64,000 nucleotides of DNA from Brumimicrobium sp040882265 (GCA_040882265.1 JBBEBO010000157.1:16042-80041), one strand, 5' to 3'. Shown: positions 7,801 to 17,731, counted from the first letter of the stretch. The notes: generated by a model not told the origin, from the sequence alone. Translations and numbers: made by a program.

Positions 7801-9444
7801 TTGAAACGTATAGGTCTTAAATACATTGTAATTCTAACAAGCACGGCGCTTCTTGTTCTTGTAAGTTTACAACTTTATCAAGCAAAACAACTTTATAATC
7901 AAAAGTCAGAAGAATTCAATTCACACATAGACAATGTTTTATCAAAAGTTGCTATCCGCCATGAAAAAGCTTCTGACCTAAAAAGATATTCCTCGTTCTT
8001 CAACAAAGACTTCAGTGGGCAGTACAAAAAAGCGCTAAAACAAGAGTTTCAAAATTTAGTTCCAGTAAGGGAGTCTGTTTCTATTCGAGACACCACGATT
8101 CAAGAAGATGGTAGAGGTGTGAAATACCTGTATATAACAGGAAAATCTTACGATTCTTTAACTGATGTAACAGCAAATCATAGTGTTCTTGCAAGAGATA
8201 TTAGTGAGCTAGGTACTTTAATTAAAATGGGTGCAGATGATAAAAAAAAGAATCAACCCGACTCAACAGACTTAGCATATCAACTTGATAAAAATGTTAT
8301 TTCTAGCTTATTTAAAAAGTCTAAATATATTAACGAGATGATGGTGAGTGCATTTAGAACTGCAGATTTTCTGTCTCCATCTCAGCGAGTTGATTTAGCT
8401 TTTTTAGACTCAATGATTGCAAAGACATTTGAATATGAAAAGTTAGAAACCAAATACAATTATGCTATTCTAAATGAAGAATCAGAAATTGTAAACTTTC
8501 CGTCCTTTACAGACAAGTATAATATTGATATAGATACAACTAGGAGTAAATCAGTAAGACTTTATCCAGGCAATATTTTTGACGAAGAATTGACATTACA
8601 TGTATCTTTTCCAAGTAAAGGGAGTATTTTATTTAATGAAATGTGGCTTACATTAACCGTGAGTATACTTTTAGTTATATTAGTTGTAATTTCTTTTTAT
8701 GCAATGTTTAGAACCATTATATATCAACGTAGATTAGCGATAGTTAAAAGTGACTTTATAAGTAACATGACTCATGAATTTAAAACTCCAATAAGTACTA
8801 TTTCGTTAGCTTGTGAAGCTATGAGGGATCAAGATATGACGAAAGAAGATGTTGAATCAATCAAGCCATATGTTAAAATGATTGATGAAGAAAATAAAAG
8901 ATTGGGAGGTCTAGTAGAGCAAATTTTAAAAACGTCCGTGCTGGACAAAGGCGAACTTCAACTAAAAAGACAAAAACTTGAACTCAACGATATTGTAACA
9001 ACGGCAGTACGTAAAGCTAAAATTAGAGTTCCTGAAAACAAAGGGAAAATTACGCTAAACCAAGCTCCAGGGATGCTTTATTTTGAAGGAGATGAAGTGC
9101 ACACAACTAATTTAGTGTCAAATTTAATTGACAATGCAATAAAGTACAGTAAGAAAGAAGTTGATATCACTATAACAACTGAAAAAACAAACGATGAATA
9201 CAAGCTGATTGTTGAGGATAAAGGCATAGGAATAAAAAATGAACACTTAGATAAAATATTTGATAAATTATATCGTGTACCTACTGGTAATATTCATAAC
9301 GTAAAAGGATTTGGTTTAGGATTAAGTTACGTTAAAGCTATTGCCACAATGGAAGATTGGAGAATTAAGGTTAAAAGTAAATTTGGAGAAGGATCAACCT
9401 TCACACTAATAATCAATACAAATAAAAACAAAAAAAATGAGTGA
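7801..9444 (+). CDS. Membrane sensor histidine kinase (RprX-like)
   Basis: A 547-residue two-TM sensor kinase. TM1 is about residues 6-26 and TM2 about 282-303, enclosing a roughly 255-residue periplasmic sensor region with no recognised domain. The HisKA phospho-acceptor is H325 in SNMTHEFKTP. The ATPase domain shows the N box NLIDNAIKYS (441-450), G1 VEDKGIGI (471-478) and G2 GFGLGLSY (503-510). It autophosphorylates and passes phosphate to the response regulator whose start overlaps its end by 8 nt. The catalytic region resembles Bacteroides RprX. The start is TTG at 7801: no in-frame ATG, GTG or TTG lies in the 30 nt upstream, and the signal-anchor begins there. Confidence 0.88.
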   Translation: MKRIGLKYIVILTSTALLVLVSLQLYQAKQLYNQKSEEFNSHIDNVLSKVAIRHEKASDLKRYSSFFNKDFSGQYKKALKQEFQNLVPVRESVSIRDTTIQEDGRGVKYLYITGKSYDSLTDVTANHSVLARDISELGTLIKMGADDKKKNQPDSTDLAYQLDKNVISSLFKKSKYINEMMVSAFRTADFLSPSQRVDLAFLDSMIAKTFEYEKLETKYNYAILNEESEIVNFPSFTDKYNIDIDTTRSKSVRLYPGNIFDEELTLHVSFPSKGSILFNEMWLTLTVSILLVILVVISFYAMFRTIIYQRRLAIVKSDFISNMTHEFKTPISTISLACEAMRDQDMTKEDVESIKPYVKMIDEENKRLGGLVEQILKTSVLDKGELQLKRQKLELNDIVTTAVRKAKIRVPENKGKITLNQAPGMLYFEGDEVHTTNLVSNLIDNAIKYSKKEVDITITTEKTNDEYKLIVEDKGIGIKNEHLDKIFDKLYRVPTGNIHNVKGFGLGLSYVKAIATMEDWRIKVKSKFGEGSTFTLIINTNKNKKNE

Positions 9445-10129
9445 TAAAGTTAAAATTTTATTAGCTGAAGATGATAGTAATCTTGGATTGTTGTTAAACT
9501 CTTTTATCAAAGCCAAAGGGTTTGATGTTGACCTAGCTCATGATGGTAAGCAGGCACTAGAAAAGTTTAATAATCAAAACTATCAATTTATAATATTAGA
9601 CGTAATGATGCCCGAAATGGATGGATTTACTGTTGCTAAAGAAGTAAGGAATGTTGATAAAAAAATACCTATTCTCTTTCTTACAGCTAAAACAATGAAA
9701 GAAGATAAATTAGAAGGATTTTCAATAGGAGCTGACGATTATCTAACAAAGCCTTTTAGTATGGAGGAGTTAGTTGCAAGGATTGAAGCAATCATTAAAC
9801 GCTCTGAAATAAATAATTCGCCATTTCGAAAGGAATTTATTATTGGTAAATTTATTTTTGACCCTGAAAAAAGAACAATTTCCATAGATGAAAACGAAGA
9901 GCGTTTAACGACAAAAGAAAATCACTTACTTAAGTTACTTACTAAAAATAAAAATCAAGTGCTAGATCGTCAGGCAGCACTTCGAGCTATTTGGGGCGAT
10001 GACAATTATTTTAATGGAAGAAGTATGGATGTTTACATTGCTAAACTGCGAAAAATTCTTAGGCAAGACGAATCTATTGAAATAATGAATGTTCACGGTA
10101 AAGGATTTAAGTTAATTGACAGAAACTAA
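9437..10129 (+). CDS. OmpR/PhoB-family response regulator (RprY-like)
   Basis: A 230-residue regulator with a receiver domain at 1-120 and a winged-helix DNA-binding domain at about 130-228. Receiver residues are intact: the acidic pair in LLAEDDSN (D12/D13), phospho-acceptor D55 in ILDVMMPEMDG, T83 and K105 in DDYLTKPF. The output domain shows the typical LTTKENHLLKLL and DVYIAKLRKIL segments. It overlaps the kinase gene by 8 nt, so the pair is translationally coupled. The TonB-like gene begins 99 nt downstream and may be a target or partner; this is inferred from adjacency only. Confidence 0.93.
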   Translation: MSDKVKILLAEDDSNLGLLLNSFIKAKGFDVDLAHDGKQALEKFNNQNYQFIILDVMMPEMDGFTVAKEVRNVDKKIPILFLTAKTMKEDKLEGFSIGADDYLTKPFSMEELVARIEAIIKRSEINNSPFRKEFIIGKFIFDPEKRTISIDENEERLTTKENHLLKLLTKNKNQVLDRQAALRAIWGDDNYFNGRSMDVYIAKLRKILRQDESIEIMNVHGKGFKLIDRN

Positions 10130-10228
10130 GATAGTCTCTTATAGGGGTTCAATGCCTTTATTTAAAAGAGAATTCCCACATGGCATGAGATTTGGTGTTT
10201 TTAGATTATAATTTTAAAAACTATAATT

Positions 10229-10942
10229 ATGATCGCGAAAAAAAATCCCAAATTCCAAGAGGGTAACAACCGTGGAATTTATTTTCAGTTAGGCATGCTA
10301 ATAACTGGAACATCTCTTTTAATGGCTTTTACATGGAAAACCCCTGTGAACAAGAACTATAAATCAACTGATGAAAGAATTGCTGAAGTTCCAACTATTG
10401 AGGTAGTCAAAGAGAAAGTTGAAAAGCCAATTGAAATACCAAAAGTTGAAAAACAACAACCTCAAAAATCACCTGACCCAATAACTGTTAAAGCCCTTAC
10501 AGCCTTTATTAACCCTATTGATAATAAAGATAAGAATGAAAAGGTTGATGTAAAACACAAACTAAACAAGGGTGATATAGTTGGTTTAGGTGGAGATATT
10601 GATGATCTCGGTGATCCACCAAAGCTTGATGAAGTTGTTAAATTTCCAGATAGAGAGGCTAAGTTTAATGGAAATTGGAAACAGTTTTTAAGCAAAAACG
10701 TTGTTTATCCAACTGCTTCTAAAGAATGGGGTGATCAAGGGGCTGTTCATGTATCTTTCGTAGTAGAAAAAGATGGCTCTGTTACAGATGTTGATGTTTT
10801 AAACAAAGAACGAGTAACAAAAGAATTGCAAGAAGAAGCAATAAGAGTGGTTAAATCTTCTCCAAACTGGGTTCCTGGAACTTTAAATGGAGAATATGTT
10901 CGTTCTTATGCTAATGTAAAGATTAACTTTATACTTGAGTAA
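10229..10942 (+). CDS. TonB-like energy transducer protein
   Basis: A 237-residue protein with one N-terminal TM segment at about residues 21-36. A Lys/Glu/Pro-rich periplasmic spacer follows (about 50-90, e.g. VEKPIEIPKVEKQQPQ). The C-terminal TonB domain spans about 140-237, with the conserved VSFVVEKDGSVTDVDVL and a final beta-strand YANVKINFILE. TonB proteins couple the ExbBD proton-motive complex to outer-membrane receptors. No exbB/exbD lies nearby, so this is one of the several stand-alone TonB paralogues usual in Bacteroidota. The cytoplasmic N-terminus is unusually long for TonB (about 20 residues, basic). It ends at a bidirectional terminator. Confidence 0.85.
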   Translation: MIAKKNPKFQEGNNRGIYFQLGMLITGTSLLMAFTWKTPVNKNYKSTDERIAEVPTIEVVKEKVEKPIEIPKVEKQQPQKSPDPITVKALTAFINPIDNKDKNEKVDVKHKLNKGDIVGLGGDIDDLGDPPKLDEVVKFPDREAKFNGNWKQFLSKNVVYPTASKEWGDQGAVHVSFVVEKDGSVTDVDVLNKERVTKELQEEAIRVVKSSPNWVPGTLNGEYVRSYANVKINFILE

Positions 10943-10985
10943 GTGAACCCTTCTAGGTTTTAACTATTTTCGAGTAATATTAAAA

Positions 10986-11018
10986 TAAAAAAGAGAGGTT
11001 TTCGACCTCTCTTTTTTT
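10986..11018. terminator. Bidirectional terminator between convergent genes
   Basis: An 8-bp perfect stem AGAGAGGT (10992-10999) / ACCTCTCT (11005-11012) with a 5-nt loop, flanked by an A-run on the left and a T-run on the right. It can end both the TonB-like gene (plus) and the DUF4397 gene (minus). Confidence 0.9.
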
Positions 11019-11037
11019 ATTGAATAAATATTGATTT

Positions 11038-12732
11038 CTATTTGTTCACCACAACTCTTCTTGAACTTACCCCACTTGATGAGCTCACATTGACTGTATA
11101 AACACCATTGTTTAATTGTGAAACATCTATAGACGTATTTGTAGAGGCTTTGCTGATTTTAGACTCATAAACCACTTTGCCTAACATATCAACAATTGAA
11201 ATACTTTGCTTTCCTCCAATGTTTTCAAAAGAAACATTTAATTCTTTAGCAACAGGGTTAGGAAAAACAGACAGTTCTGATAAATCACCATTATCGTTTA
11301 AGTCTGCCAACTTGTTTAATTCTAACAAGTCCCCTCCAGAAGCAAAAGCAACCCACAAACCAAATACAGAACCATCTTCATTAACAGCTGGATCGAAAAA
11401 CCCAGAAGCAAGAACTGTGATTGCACTGTCTGCGAGCGCAGTTAAATCTGCTTCATAGGTATCAATAGTCGTTCCAGTTGAAATAACACTTAAAAGGTGT
11501 TCTTGTGGGTCAAGTTCTACATATCCTTGTGCCTCTCCATAACTAATAGATGTCGCCAAAGGTCCTTCTGGAACAAGTGTCTCTTCTACATCAACTGTAG
11601 GAGCATCAGTGGATCCATGATATATTAAAACGTCTACTTTCCCATTGTTTTCTGCTTCTTCTCGAGCAGCTTCAATTGGAATTAGTTCGAAAGGTGTATT
11701 TGGATCATAATTTCCAGAACCTATTATTCCACTTGCAACTACAATGTAGGTCTTACTGCTTTCTAGTAAGAAATCTTCGTCGTAAATCGCATCGCCAACA
11801 CTTGCGCTATTCTCTGGCGCAACAGCTAAATTAAAAGACTCACCAGCTGGTGCATCCATAAATGCTGATGCTGTTCTAAATTCAAAGTTATTTAAAAGCG
11901 GTGTCGCTCCAGCATTTAAATATACATCAACTGCACTTGCGTCTTGTGCCGCTGAATTGTGGATTGCTTGTAAACGTGCAGGTGTAGTTGCTTCAGTTGG
12001 CAACAAGGTAACTGTACCATCTTCGGCCACAGCCATTAATCCAAAAAGCTCAGTTCCAACTGCTGATCCTGGATCTGCATAGCCTGTTGCTAAAACTGTA
12101 ACTGATTCATCAGCAAATCCTGATAATGGAGCAGAAAACTGGCTTTCTACTACTGTGTTATCCATCAACCTCACCTGAATACTATAATCTAATGCAGGTA
12201 AATCGGAGTATCCTGTATCATCTCCAAACTCAAACCCTGGAACTAAAACGGATGCATTGTTAGCATCATAAACATTTACTTCTGGAGCATCGTAGGATGA
12301 ATGAATAATATTAAGATCTGTATTGCCAGCAGTTGTTGATCCTTCTAGTCCAGCGTATGTACGTAAATCAAATTCTGTTGCTCCCGTTTCTGCTAATCCT
12401 CCAGATGCAACGATAACATAAGCTTGACCGTTATTTAAAGTGAAATTTTTCTCATAAAGTACAAGTGAATTATCCGTTGTTGGATCATAAGTTGCGTCAT
12501 TAGATGCCGAGGGATCACAGACGTAGAGTGTAAATTGCATTCCAAAAGGAGCGTCAATATATGGACTCGCTTCTTGATAGGAAATGTCATCAAAAGCTAC
12601 ATTGTCATCTAAATATACATCAACTGTTCCAGCCATTGGATCTGGACAATTATGTATGGCTTGCACTCGTGCTTGACCTATAGCCATTGTACCAGCAAGT
12701 AAACTACTGATTAAAAGAGTAAAATTTTTCAT
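11038..12732 (-). CDS. Secreted DUF4397 multi-repeat protein with T9SS sorting domain
   Basis: A 564-residue protein with a signal peptide at 1-19. It has about four tandem DUF4397-like units, near 20-113, 139-232, 252-345 and 365-460. Each carries variants of VQAIHN or IIHSS at the start, DVYLD/VDVYLNAG in the middle, and (Y)IVVASG or TVLASG(F)D at the end. The final 85 residues are a T9SS type A domain starting at SELSVFPNPVAKEL. DUF4397 units are all-beta modules of unknown function on surface proteins. The protein is probably on the cell surface or released. It is separated by about 130 nt from the minus-strand kinase upstream. Confidence 0.85.
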   Translation of the reverse strand: MKNFTLLISSLLAGTMAIGQARVQAIHNCPDPMAGTVDVYLDDNVAFDDISYQEASPYIDAPFGMQFTLYVCDPSASNDATYDPTTDNSLVLYEKNFTLNNGQAYVIVASGGLAETGATEFDLRTYAGLEGSTTAGNTDLNIIHSSYDAPEVNVYDANNASVLVPGFEFGDDTGYSDLPALDYSIQVRLMDNTVVESQFSAPLSGFADESVTVLATGYADPGSAVGTELFGLMAVAEDGTVTLLPTEATTPARLQAIHNSAAQDASAVDVYLNAGATPLLNNFEFRTASAFMDAPAGESFNLAVAPENSASVGDAIYDEDFLLESSKTYIVVASGIIGSGNYDPNTPFELIPIEAAREEAENNGKVDVLIYHGSTDAPTVDVEETLVPEGPLATSISYGEAQGYVELDPQEHLLSVISTGTTIDTYEADLTALADSAITVLASGFFDPAVNEDGSVFGLWVAFASGGDLLELNKLADLNDNGDLSELSVFPNPVAKELNVSFENIGGKQSISIVDMLGKVVYESKISKASTNTSIDVSQLNNGVYTVNVSSSSGVSSRRVVVNK

Positions 12733-12861
12733 TTTTTTTCATTTTAAGTTAATAATTAATTTCTAAACAATATAGGCTTTAAAAAGTTGATAGCCTAAGG
12801 GTTGAAAACACGCTTAAGTTATAAAAATGACAATTTAAAACAAAGTAAATGAAGAAATAAT

Positions 12862-14421
12862 TTACCTTAATGGCAATATAATTCTGAAAGTTGTACCTCT
12901 ATCTATTTCAGAATTTATTACTTTAAGATGTCCTTTGTGATATTCGTTGATAATTCTTTTTGCTAGAGATAAGCCCAAGCCCCACCCTCGTTTTTTAGTG
13001 GTATAGCCTGGTTGAAAAACACTTCGCTGTTGTCTTGGTGTCATTCCTTTACCGGTGTCGGTAATATCAATATAAACCTTTTCTTCAGAACTTGATATTT
13101 TAACGATCAACAACCCACTTCCCTCCATAGCATCAATTGCATTTTTACAAATGTTCTCAATCACCCATTCAAACAATGGTGGATTATGTGCTGTAATTAT
13201 TTCATCTGTATCAGTTTCAAATCTAAGTTCGACCTTTTGCGGAAGACGTGTTTTTAAATATGATAGAAATAAACGTGTTGTTTTAACTATATCTGTTTTT
13301 TTCAATTGTGTTCCAGCACCAATCTTTGAAAACCTATCCGTAACCTGAGATAATCTCTTTACATCTTTATTCATCTCAAATGGAATACTTTTATCGATAT
13401 CCATTTCTTCTAATAACTGAATCCAAGCCATTAGTGAAGAAATTGGAGTCCCTAATTGATGAGCCGTTTCTTTTGCCATACCAGCCCAAACCTGATTCTG
13501 TTCAGCTTTTCGGAATGTACTAAAAATGACATATCCGATAAAAACAAATAGTCCAATAATTAAAAATTGAATATAAGGGAAGTACTGAAGCTGTGTTAGT
13601 TCGGGGCTATTTGCATAATAAACAAAGTTTTGATTGTCTTCTGAAAACTGTATAGTAATTGGTTTATTGTCATTTGATAATTGATTTAACTTTTGCTCTA
13701 ATTTGCCTGATTTGAGTTCTTCATCGTCTAAATTTGTGGCAATTATGTTTTTTCTGGTACTGTCTGTCAGAATAACGGGCACAAGATCTGCATTTTCAAT
13801 CAATTCATTGTTAAAGGCATTAATTAGTGAGTCCCTCTCGTTCTCTAACCGTAATATATCTTTTGAATCATTGTAAAAATAGGTCATAAATAGCCCTTCA
13901 TAAATTTCACTCGTGAAAGAAGGATTAATTTTTTCCCAGCTGTATGCCAATTTGACTAAAGAGTCTTCAAACTTTCTTTTGACTTCCTCTTCAGATAGGT
14001 TAGGGTTGTCTTTTTGAAAAGTTTTAATTGTGAAATCGAGGTTGATGTGTGTAGATACTTCATCATATTGATCGAGTACAATAACAGGAATATCATTGTT
14101 TCTGTTTATAATTTGTAATGGTAGATTGTAAGATTGTTGAGTATTTAAAGGCGAGGCCTTAGAAATCTCTTTGGTAGCAGCTACCCAAAGTTCCATTTCG
14201 GAGAGTTCTTTTTCCCGAAGTTCATCAAAGGAATTGTTGGTTAGTCTGACTAATTCCGCCCTCTTTTTAATGGCATCGGCCCATTGTGTAACTCTTCCAC
14301 GTTCTCTCTGTGCTACCTTGGATACAATATTGTTGGATACAAACAATGATACCCCTACCAATACTAAGGCTAAGAACAGCAATACTATTTTCCATTTCTG
14401 CTTATTGGAGTATAATTTCAT
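12862..14421 (-). CDS. Membrane sensor histidine kinase without adjacent regulator
   Basis: A 519-residue kinase with TM1 at about 11-30, a 250-residue extracytoplasmic domain and TM2 at about 281-302. The phospho-acceptor is H321 in the family-typical KETAHQLGTPISSL motif of Bacteroidota kinases. The ATPase part shows an N box around WVIENICKNAIDAM, G1 ITDTGKGM and G2 KKRGWGLGLSLAKRI. There is no response regulator next to it, so it is an orphan kinase whose partner must be elsewhere. The extracytoplasmic domain is not a family I recognise. Confidence 0.88.
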   Translation of the reverse strand: MKLYSNKQKWKIVLLFLALVLVGVSLFVSNNIVSKVAQRERGRVTQWADAIKKRAELVRLTNNSFDELREKELSEMELWVAATKEISKASPLNTQQSYNLPLQIINRNNDIPVIVLDQYDEVSTHINLDFTIKTFQKDNPNLSEEEVKRKFEDSLVKLAYSWEKINPSFTSEIYEGLFMTYFYNDSKDILRLENERDSLINAFNNELIENADLVPVILTDSTRKNIIATNLDDEELKSGKLEQKLNQLSNDNKPITIQFSEDNQNFVYYANSPELTQLQYFPYIQFLIIGLFVFIGYVIFSTFRKAEQNQVWAGMAKETAHQLGTPISSLMAWIQLLEEMDIDKSIPFEMNKDVKRLSQVTDRFSKIGAGTQLKKTDIVKTTRLFLSYLKTRLPQKVELRFETDTDEIITAHNPPLFEWVIENICKNAIDAMEGSGLLIVKISSSEEKVYIDITDTGKGMTPRQQRSVFQPGYTTKKRGWGLGLSLAKRIINEYHKGHLKVINSEIDRGTTFRIILPLR

Positions 14422-14664
14422 CAGGGATAAAAATACAATTATTTAAATAACGATTCATAAACGTTAATATTGAAGTCTGGTTAAGTTTTACTATAAATGA
14501 GCTTCATTTAAAAGTCAATGTTAGAAACACTGTTCCTTGGTAGTTCTGCATCTGCAATAGCGTATTGTTTAGGCTTTGTGTTAGAACAAATTTTTATTGG
14601 TTGAACCGTTCTTTTGAAATAATATATGCTTATACTTGAATAAGAATTATAAACATAAGTTAAT

Positions 14665-15522
14665 ATGATACGCGCAATTTTAATATTTCTTCCCTTATTT
14701 TTCGTCAATGGGCTCTTTTCTCAACAAATTAAAGCCTATCAATTGTACAATAGTAAAGGAAAGAAGATCTCTTTTGAGAAAATGAATTCATCACTTAAAG
14801 AAAAAGATATAATACTTTTCGGGGAGCTGCACAACAATCCGATTGCTCATTGGATGCAGTTAGAACTCACTAAAACTTTAAATAAAGAAGAAAAGATTAC
14901 GCTTGGTGCAGAAATGTTAGAAAGTGATAATCAAGACGCATTAAACAAATATATCTCTAGCGAAATTGACCAAAAAGGGTTGGATACGCTAGCGAGGCTG
15001 TGGAGCAATTATAAAACTGACTACAAACCACTTGTTGATTACGCAAAATCAAATGATATAGATTTTATAGCGACTAACATTCCCAGAAGGTATGCTAGTT
15101 TAGTATACAAAAAATCATTTGAAGCGTTGGATAGCCTTTCAAATGAAGAAAAAGAATGGATTGCTCCACTACCTATTCTTTACGACCCTGAACTTTCTAG
15201 CTATAAAAAAATGTTAACAATGATGAGCGATCACGCCAACGAAAATTTCCCAAAAGCACAGGCTATAAAAGACGCTACAATGGCTCATTTTATATATGAA
15301 AATTTTAAAGAAAATAATTCATCTTTTCTTCATTTTAACGGAGCATACCACAGTGATAACTACGAAGGAATATATTGGTATTTGAAACAACTAAATGATG
15401 AATTAAATATTTCGACAATTACAACTGTTTCACAAAAAGATGTGTCTATTCTAGTAGATGAAAACAAAAACGTAGCTGATTTTATCCTTGTAGTAGATGA
15501 AGATATGACGACTACACATTAA
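14665..15522 (+). CDS. ChaN/Tiki-like secreted protein (haem-binding uptake superfamily)
   Basis: A 285-residue protein with a signal peptide at about 1-20 (ILIFLPLFFVNGLFSQ). The ChaN signature is near residue 50 (KDIILFGELHNNPIAHW), with the Glu and His proposed to bind a metal or haem iron. The C-terminal block HFNGAYHSDNYEGIYWYL supplies a further conserved His. Relatives are iron-regulated lipoproteins or periplasmic proteins that bind haem, but no lipobox Cys is present here. The LD-carboxypeptidase gene starts 64 nt downstream on the same strand and may be co-transcribed. Function beyond the superfamily is unknown. Confidence 0.8.
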   Translation: MIRAILIFLPLFFVNGLFSQQIKAYQLYNSKGKKISFEKMNSSLKEKDIILFGELHNNPIAHWMQLELTKTLNKEEKITLGAEMLESDNQDALNKYISSEIDQKGLDTLARLWSNYKTDYKPLVDYAKSNDIDFIATNIPRRYASLVYKKSFEALDSLSNEEKEWIAPLPILYDPELSSYKKMLTMMSDHANENFPKAQAIKDATMAHFIYENFKENNSSFLHFNGAYHSDNYEGIYWYLKQLNDELNISTITTVSQKDVSILVDENKNVADFILVVDEDMTTTH

Positions 15523-15586
15523 TTTTCTAATAACAAACCTTAAAGGTTAATGTTATTAAAGTGGTTAATTTAAGCTTTAAAGACAT

Positions 15587-16486
15587 ATGAAAATACCTGC
15601 ATTTTTAAAGAAAGGAGATACTGTAGCAATTGTTGCTCCTGCCAAAGCCATTGAAAAGAAATATATTGATAATGCGAAGAATTTTTGGGAAGAGAAAGGC
15701 TTTAAGGTGAAAATTGGAACAAATTGTTCAGGAAAATCTAATTATTTTTCTGGAACAGATGCAGAACGTACTCAAGACCTTCAAACTGCTATTAACGATG
15801 AATCTGTTAAAGCTATAATCTGCGCCAGAGGAGGCTATGGGTGTGTGCGCATAGTTGACAGAATAAACTGGGCTTCTTTTTTGAATGATCCGAAGTGGAT
15901 TGTTGGTTTTAGCGATATTACTGTTTTTCATCAGCGATTAGCAAAATTAAACATTGGCTCTTTACATGCTTCAATGCCTCTAAACTATATGGAGAACACA
16001 TCTGAATCATTGTTGTCTATGGTTGATGTACTTAAAGGGAGTCAGACGAATTATCAATGGAAAAGCTCAACTAAAAACAAAAATGGTACAGTTACTGGTC
16101 AACTAATCGGAGGGAATATGGCTGTTTTAAACGGACTTATTGGAACTAACGAAATGCCTGATTATTGCGATAAAATACTGTTTTTGGAAGAAGTTGGTGA
16201 ACACCTTTACAAGCTGGATCGAATGTTTTTTCAGTTGCAGAAGAGTGGTGTTTTGGATCAAATTCGCGGGTTAGTTCTAGGTGGTTTTACAAGTACAAAA
16301 GATACTGATGTTCCATTTGGCAAACCTTTTGAGGAAATCGTTAAAGAACATTTCCAGTATAAAAACATACCTTTAGCATTTGATTTTCCTGCAGGACATC
16401 AAATTGATAATCGAGCGCTTGTCTTTGGAGAAACCGTCCAATTCAAAGTTGATGATAATGAGTGCAGCTTAATTAGCTTGACTTGA
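15587..16486 (+). CDS. LD-carboxypeptidase (peptidase S66)
   Basis: A 299-residue cytoplasmic serine peptidase of the LdcA family. It removes the terminal D-Ala from murein tetrapeptides in peptidoglycan recycling. The predicted triad is visible: S109 in IVGFSDIT, E201 or E202 in ILFLEEVGEHLYKLDR and H271 in PAGHQIDN. The RGGYG block (81-85) also matches. There is no signal peptide, as expected for a recycling enzyme. It may form an operon with the ChaN-like gene upstream. Confidence 0.93.
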   Translation: MKIPAFLKKGDTVAIVAPAKAIEKKYIDNAKNFWEEKGFKVKIGTNCSGKSNYFSGTDAERTQDLQTAINDESVKAIICARGGYGCVRIVDRINWASFLNDPKWIVGFSDITVFHQRLAKLNIGSLHASMPLNYMENTSESLLSMVDVLKGSQTNYQWKSSTKNKNGTVTGQLIGGNMAVLNGLIGTNEMPDYCDKILFLEEVGEHLYKLDRMFFQLQKSGVLDQIRGLVLGGFTSTKDTDVPFGKPFEEIVKEHFQYKNIPLAFDFPAGHQIDNRALVFGETVQFKVDDNECSLISLT

Positions 16487-16516
16487 TGTTTTTTCATGTG
16501 AATGAGATTATAACTT

Positions 16517-16524
16517 TATATTTG
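16517..16524 (+). promoter_or_regulatory. TATATTTG box directly before the 16529 gene
   Basis: A perfect TAnnTTTG match ending 4 nt before the ATG. If it is used, transcription would start at about the A of the start codon and give a leaderless mRNA. I found no -33 TTG at the right distance. Confidence 0.3.
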
Positions 16525-16528
16525 TTTC

Positions 16529-17650
16529 ATGGGTCATAAAAATCGAGTCATAGTTTCTGTTACAAATGATTTGTATACTGATCAACGCGTGCATAAAGTT
16601 TGTCTTTTTTTACATGAAAAAGGGCACGATGTTTTGCTTGTTGGAAGAAAACGGAGGAATTCAATTGATTTAGAAAGACGAGATTATAAAACTAAACGTA
16701 TTAAGTTGCTTTTTGAAAAAGGCGCCTTATTTTATGCGTTTTACAACTTAAGACTCTTTGTATTCTTACTTTTTAATAAATCCGATGTTCTTTTAAGTAA
16801 CGACCTCGATACATTACTCGCTAATTATTTAGCTTCAAAGGTTAAGGGTAGTAAGCTGGTGTATGATACCCACGAACTTTTCACGGAAGTTCCAGAATTA
16901 GTAAGCCGTCCAAAGGTTAGGAAAATTTGGTTAAAAATAGAAGGGTGGATATTTCCAAAACTAAAACATGTATACACTGTAAATCAATCAATTGCTGATA
17001 TTTATATGAAGCGATACAACACCCACGTTAGTGTTGTAAGAAATGTTTCTCCAAAGTGGGAATCATCAAATATTTCTACAAAGAAGGAGCTTGGAATTCC
17101 AGAAAATAAAACCATTATTATACTTCAGGGAGCTGGAATAAATGTTGATCGTGGAGCTGAGGAAGCAATAGAAGCAATGAAAAGTGTTGATCATGCAGTT
17201 TTAATTATTGTAGGTGACGGTGATGTTGTTCCATCACTTAAGCAAAGTGTTAAAGCACAATCAATGGAAGACAAAGTTATTTTTTATGGTAAAAAACCAT
17301 ACAATAAGTTGATGGAATACACATTTCACGCTGATATTGGACTAACCCTCGATAAAGACACTAATCCCAATTACAAATATTCGCTTCCAAACAAGGTGTT
17401 TGATTACATACATGCAGAGACACCAATTATTTCCTCAAACCTTATTGAAATTAAACGAATAGTTGAACGACATGATGTAGGTATTGTTTTGGGTGAACAC
17501 AGTTCTAAAGCTATCTCCAAGGCGATTAATAACTATATTGAACATCCAGATATACTACTGCAAAAAAAGAAAAATTGTAAAAAAGCAGCTAATGTAGAAT
17601 GCTGGGAAAATGAAAAGAAAGTTTTAGAAGAAATTTATATGTCAATTTAG
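16529..17650 (+). CDS. Glycosyltransferase (GT4-like, GT-B fold)
   Basis: A 373-residue cytoplasmic glycosyltransferase. The N-terminal acceptor domain begins with VIVSVTNDLYTDQRVHK. The C-terminal donor domain shows TIIILQGAGINVDRGAEEAI and the GT-B signature region VIFYGKKPYNKLMEY through HADIGLTLDKDT. Related enzymes use nucleotide sugars to build lipopolysaccharide, capsule or exopolysaccharide. A second glycosyltransferase follows 81 nt downstream. The donor sugar and acceptor cannot be inferred. Confidence 0.85.
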   Translation: MGHKNRVIVSVTNDLYTDQRVHKVCLFLHEKGHDVLLVGRKRRNSIDLERRDYKTKRIKLLFEKGALFYAFYNLRLFVFLLFNKSDVLLSNDLDTLLANYLASKVKGSKLVYDTHELFTEVPELVSRPKVRKIWLKIEGWIFPKLKHVYTVNQSIADIYMKRYNTHVSVVRNVSPKWESSNISTKKELGIPENKTIIILQGAGINVDRGAEEAIEAMKSVDHAVLIIVGDGDVVPSLKQSVKAQSMEDKVIFYGKKPYNKLMEYTFHADIGLTLDKDTNPNYKYSLPNKVFDYIHAETPIISSNLIEIKRIVERHDVGIVLGEHSSKAISKAINNYIEHPDILLQKKKNCKKAANVECWENEKKVLEEIYMSI

Positions 17651-17731
17651 TCTTTTAATAACAGTATTTAACGCTTATAGGTTTATTTTAACTGTATTCT
17701 GCCTTATTTTCCATTATCTTCGTAACAATTA

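Noticed and set aside
9437..10942. A complete TonB-ExbB-ExbD operon
   Set aside because: Only the TonB-like gene is present. The neighbouring genes are a two-component pair and a T9SS protein.
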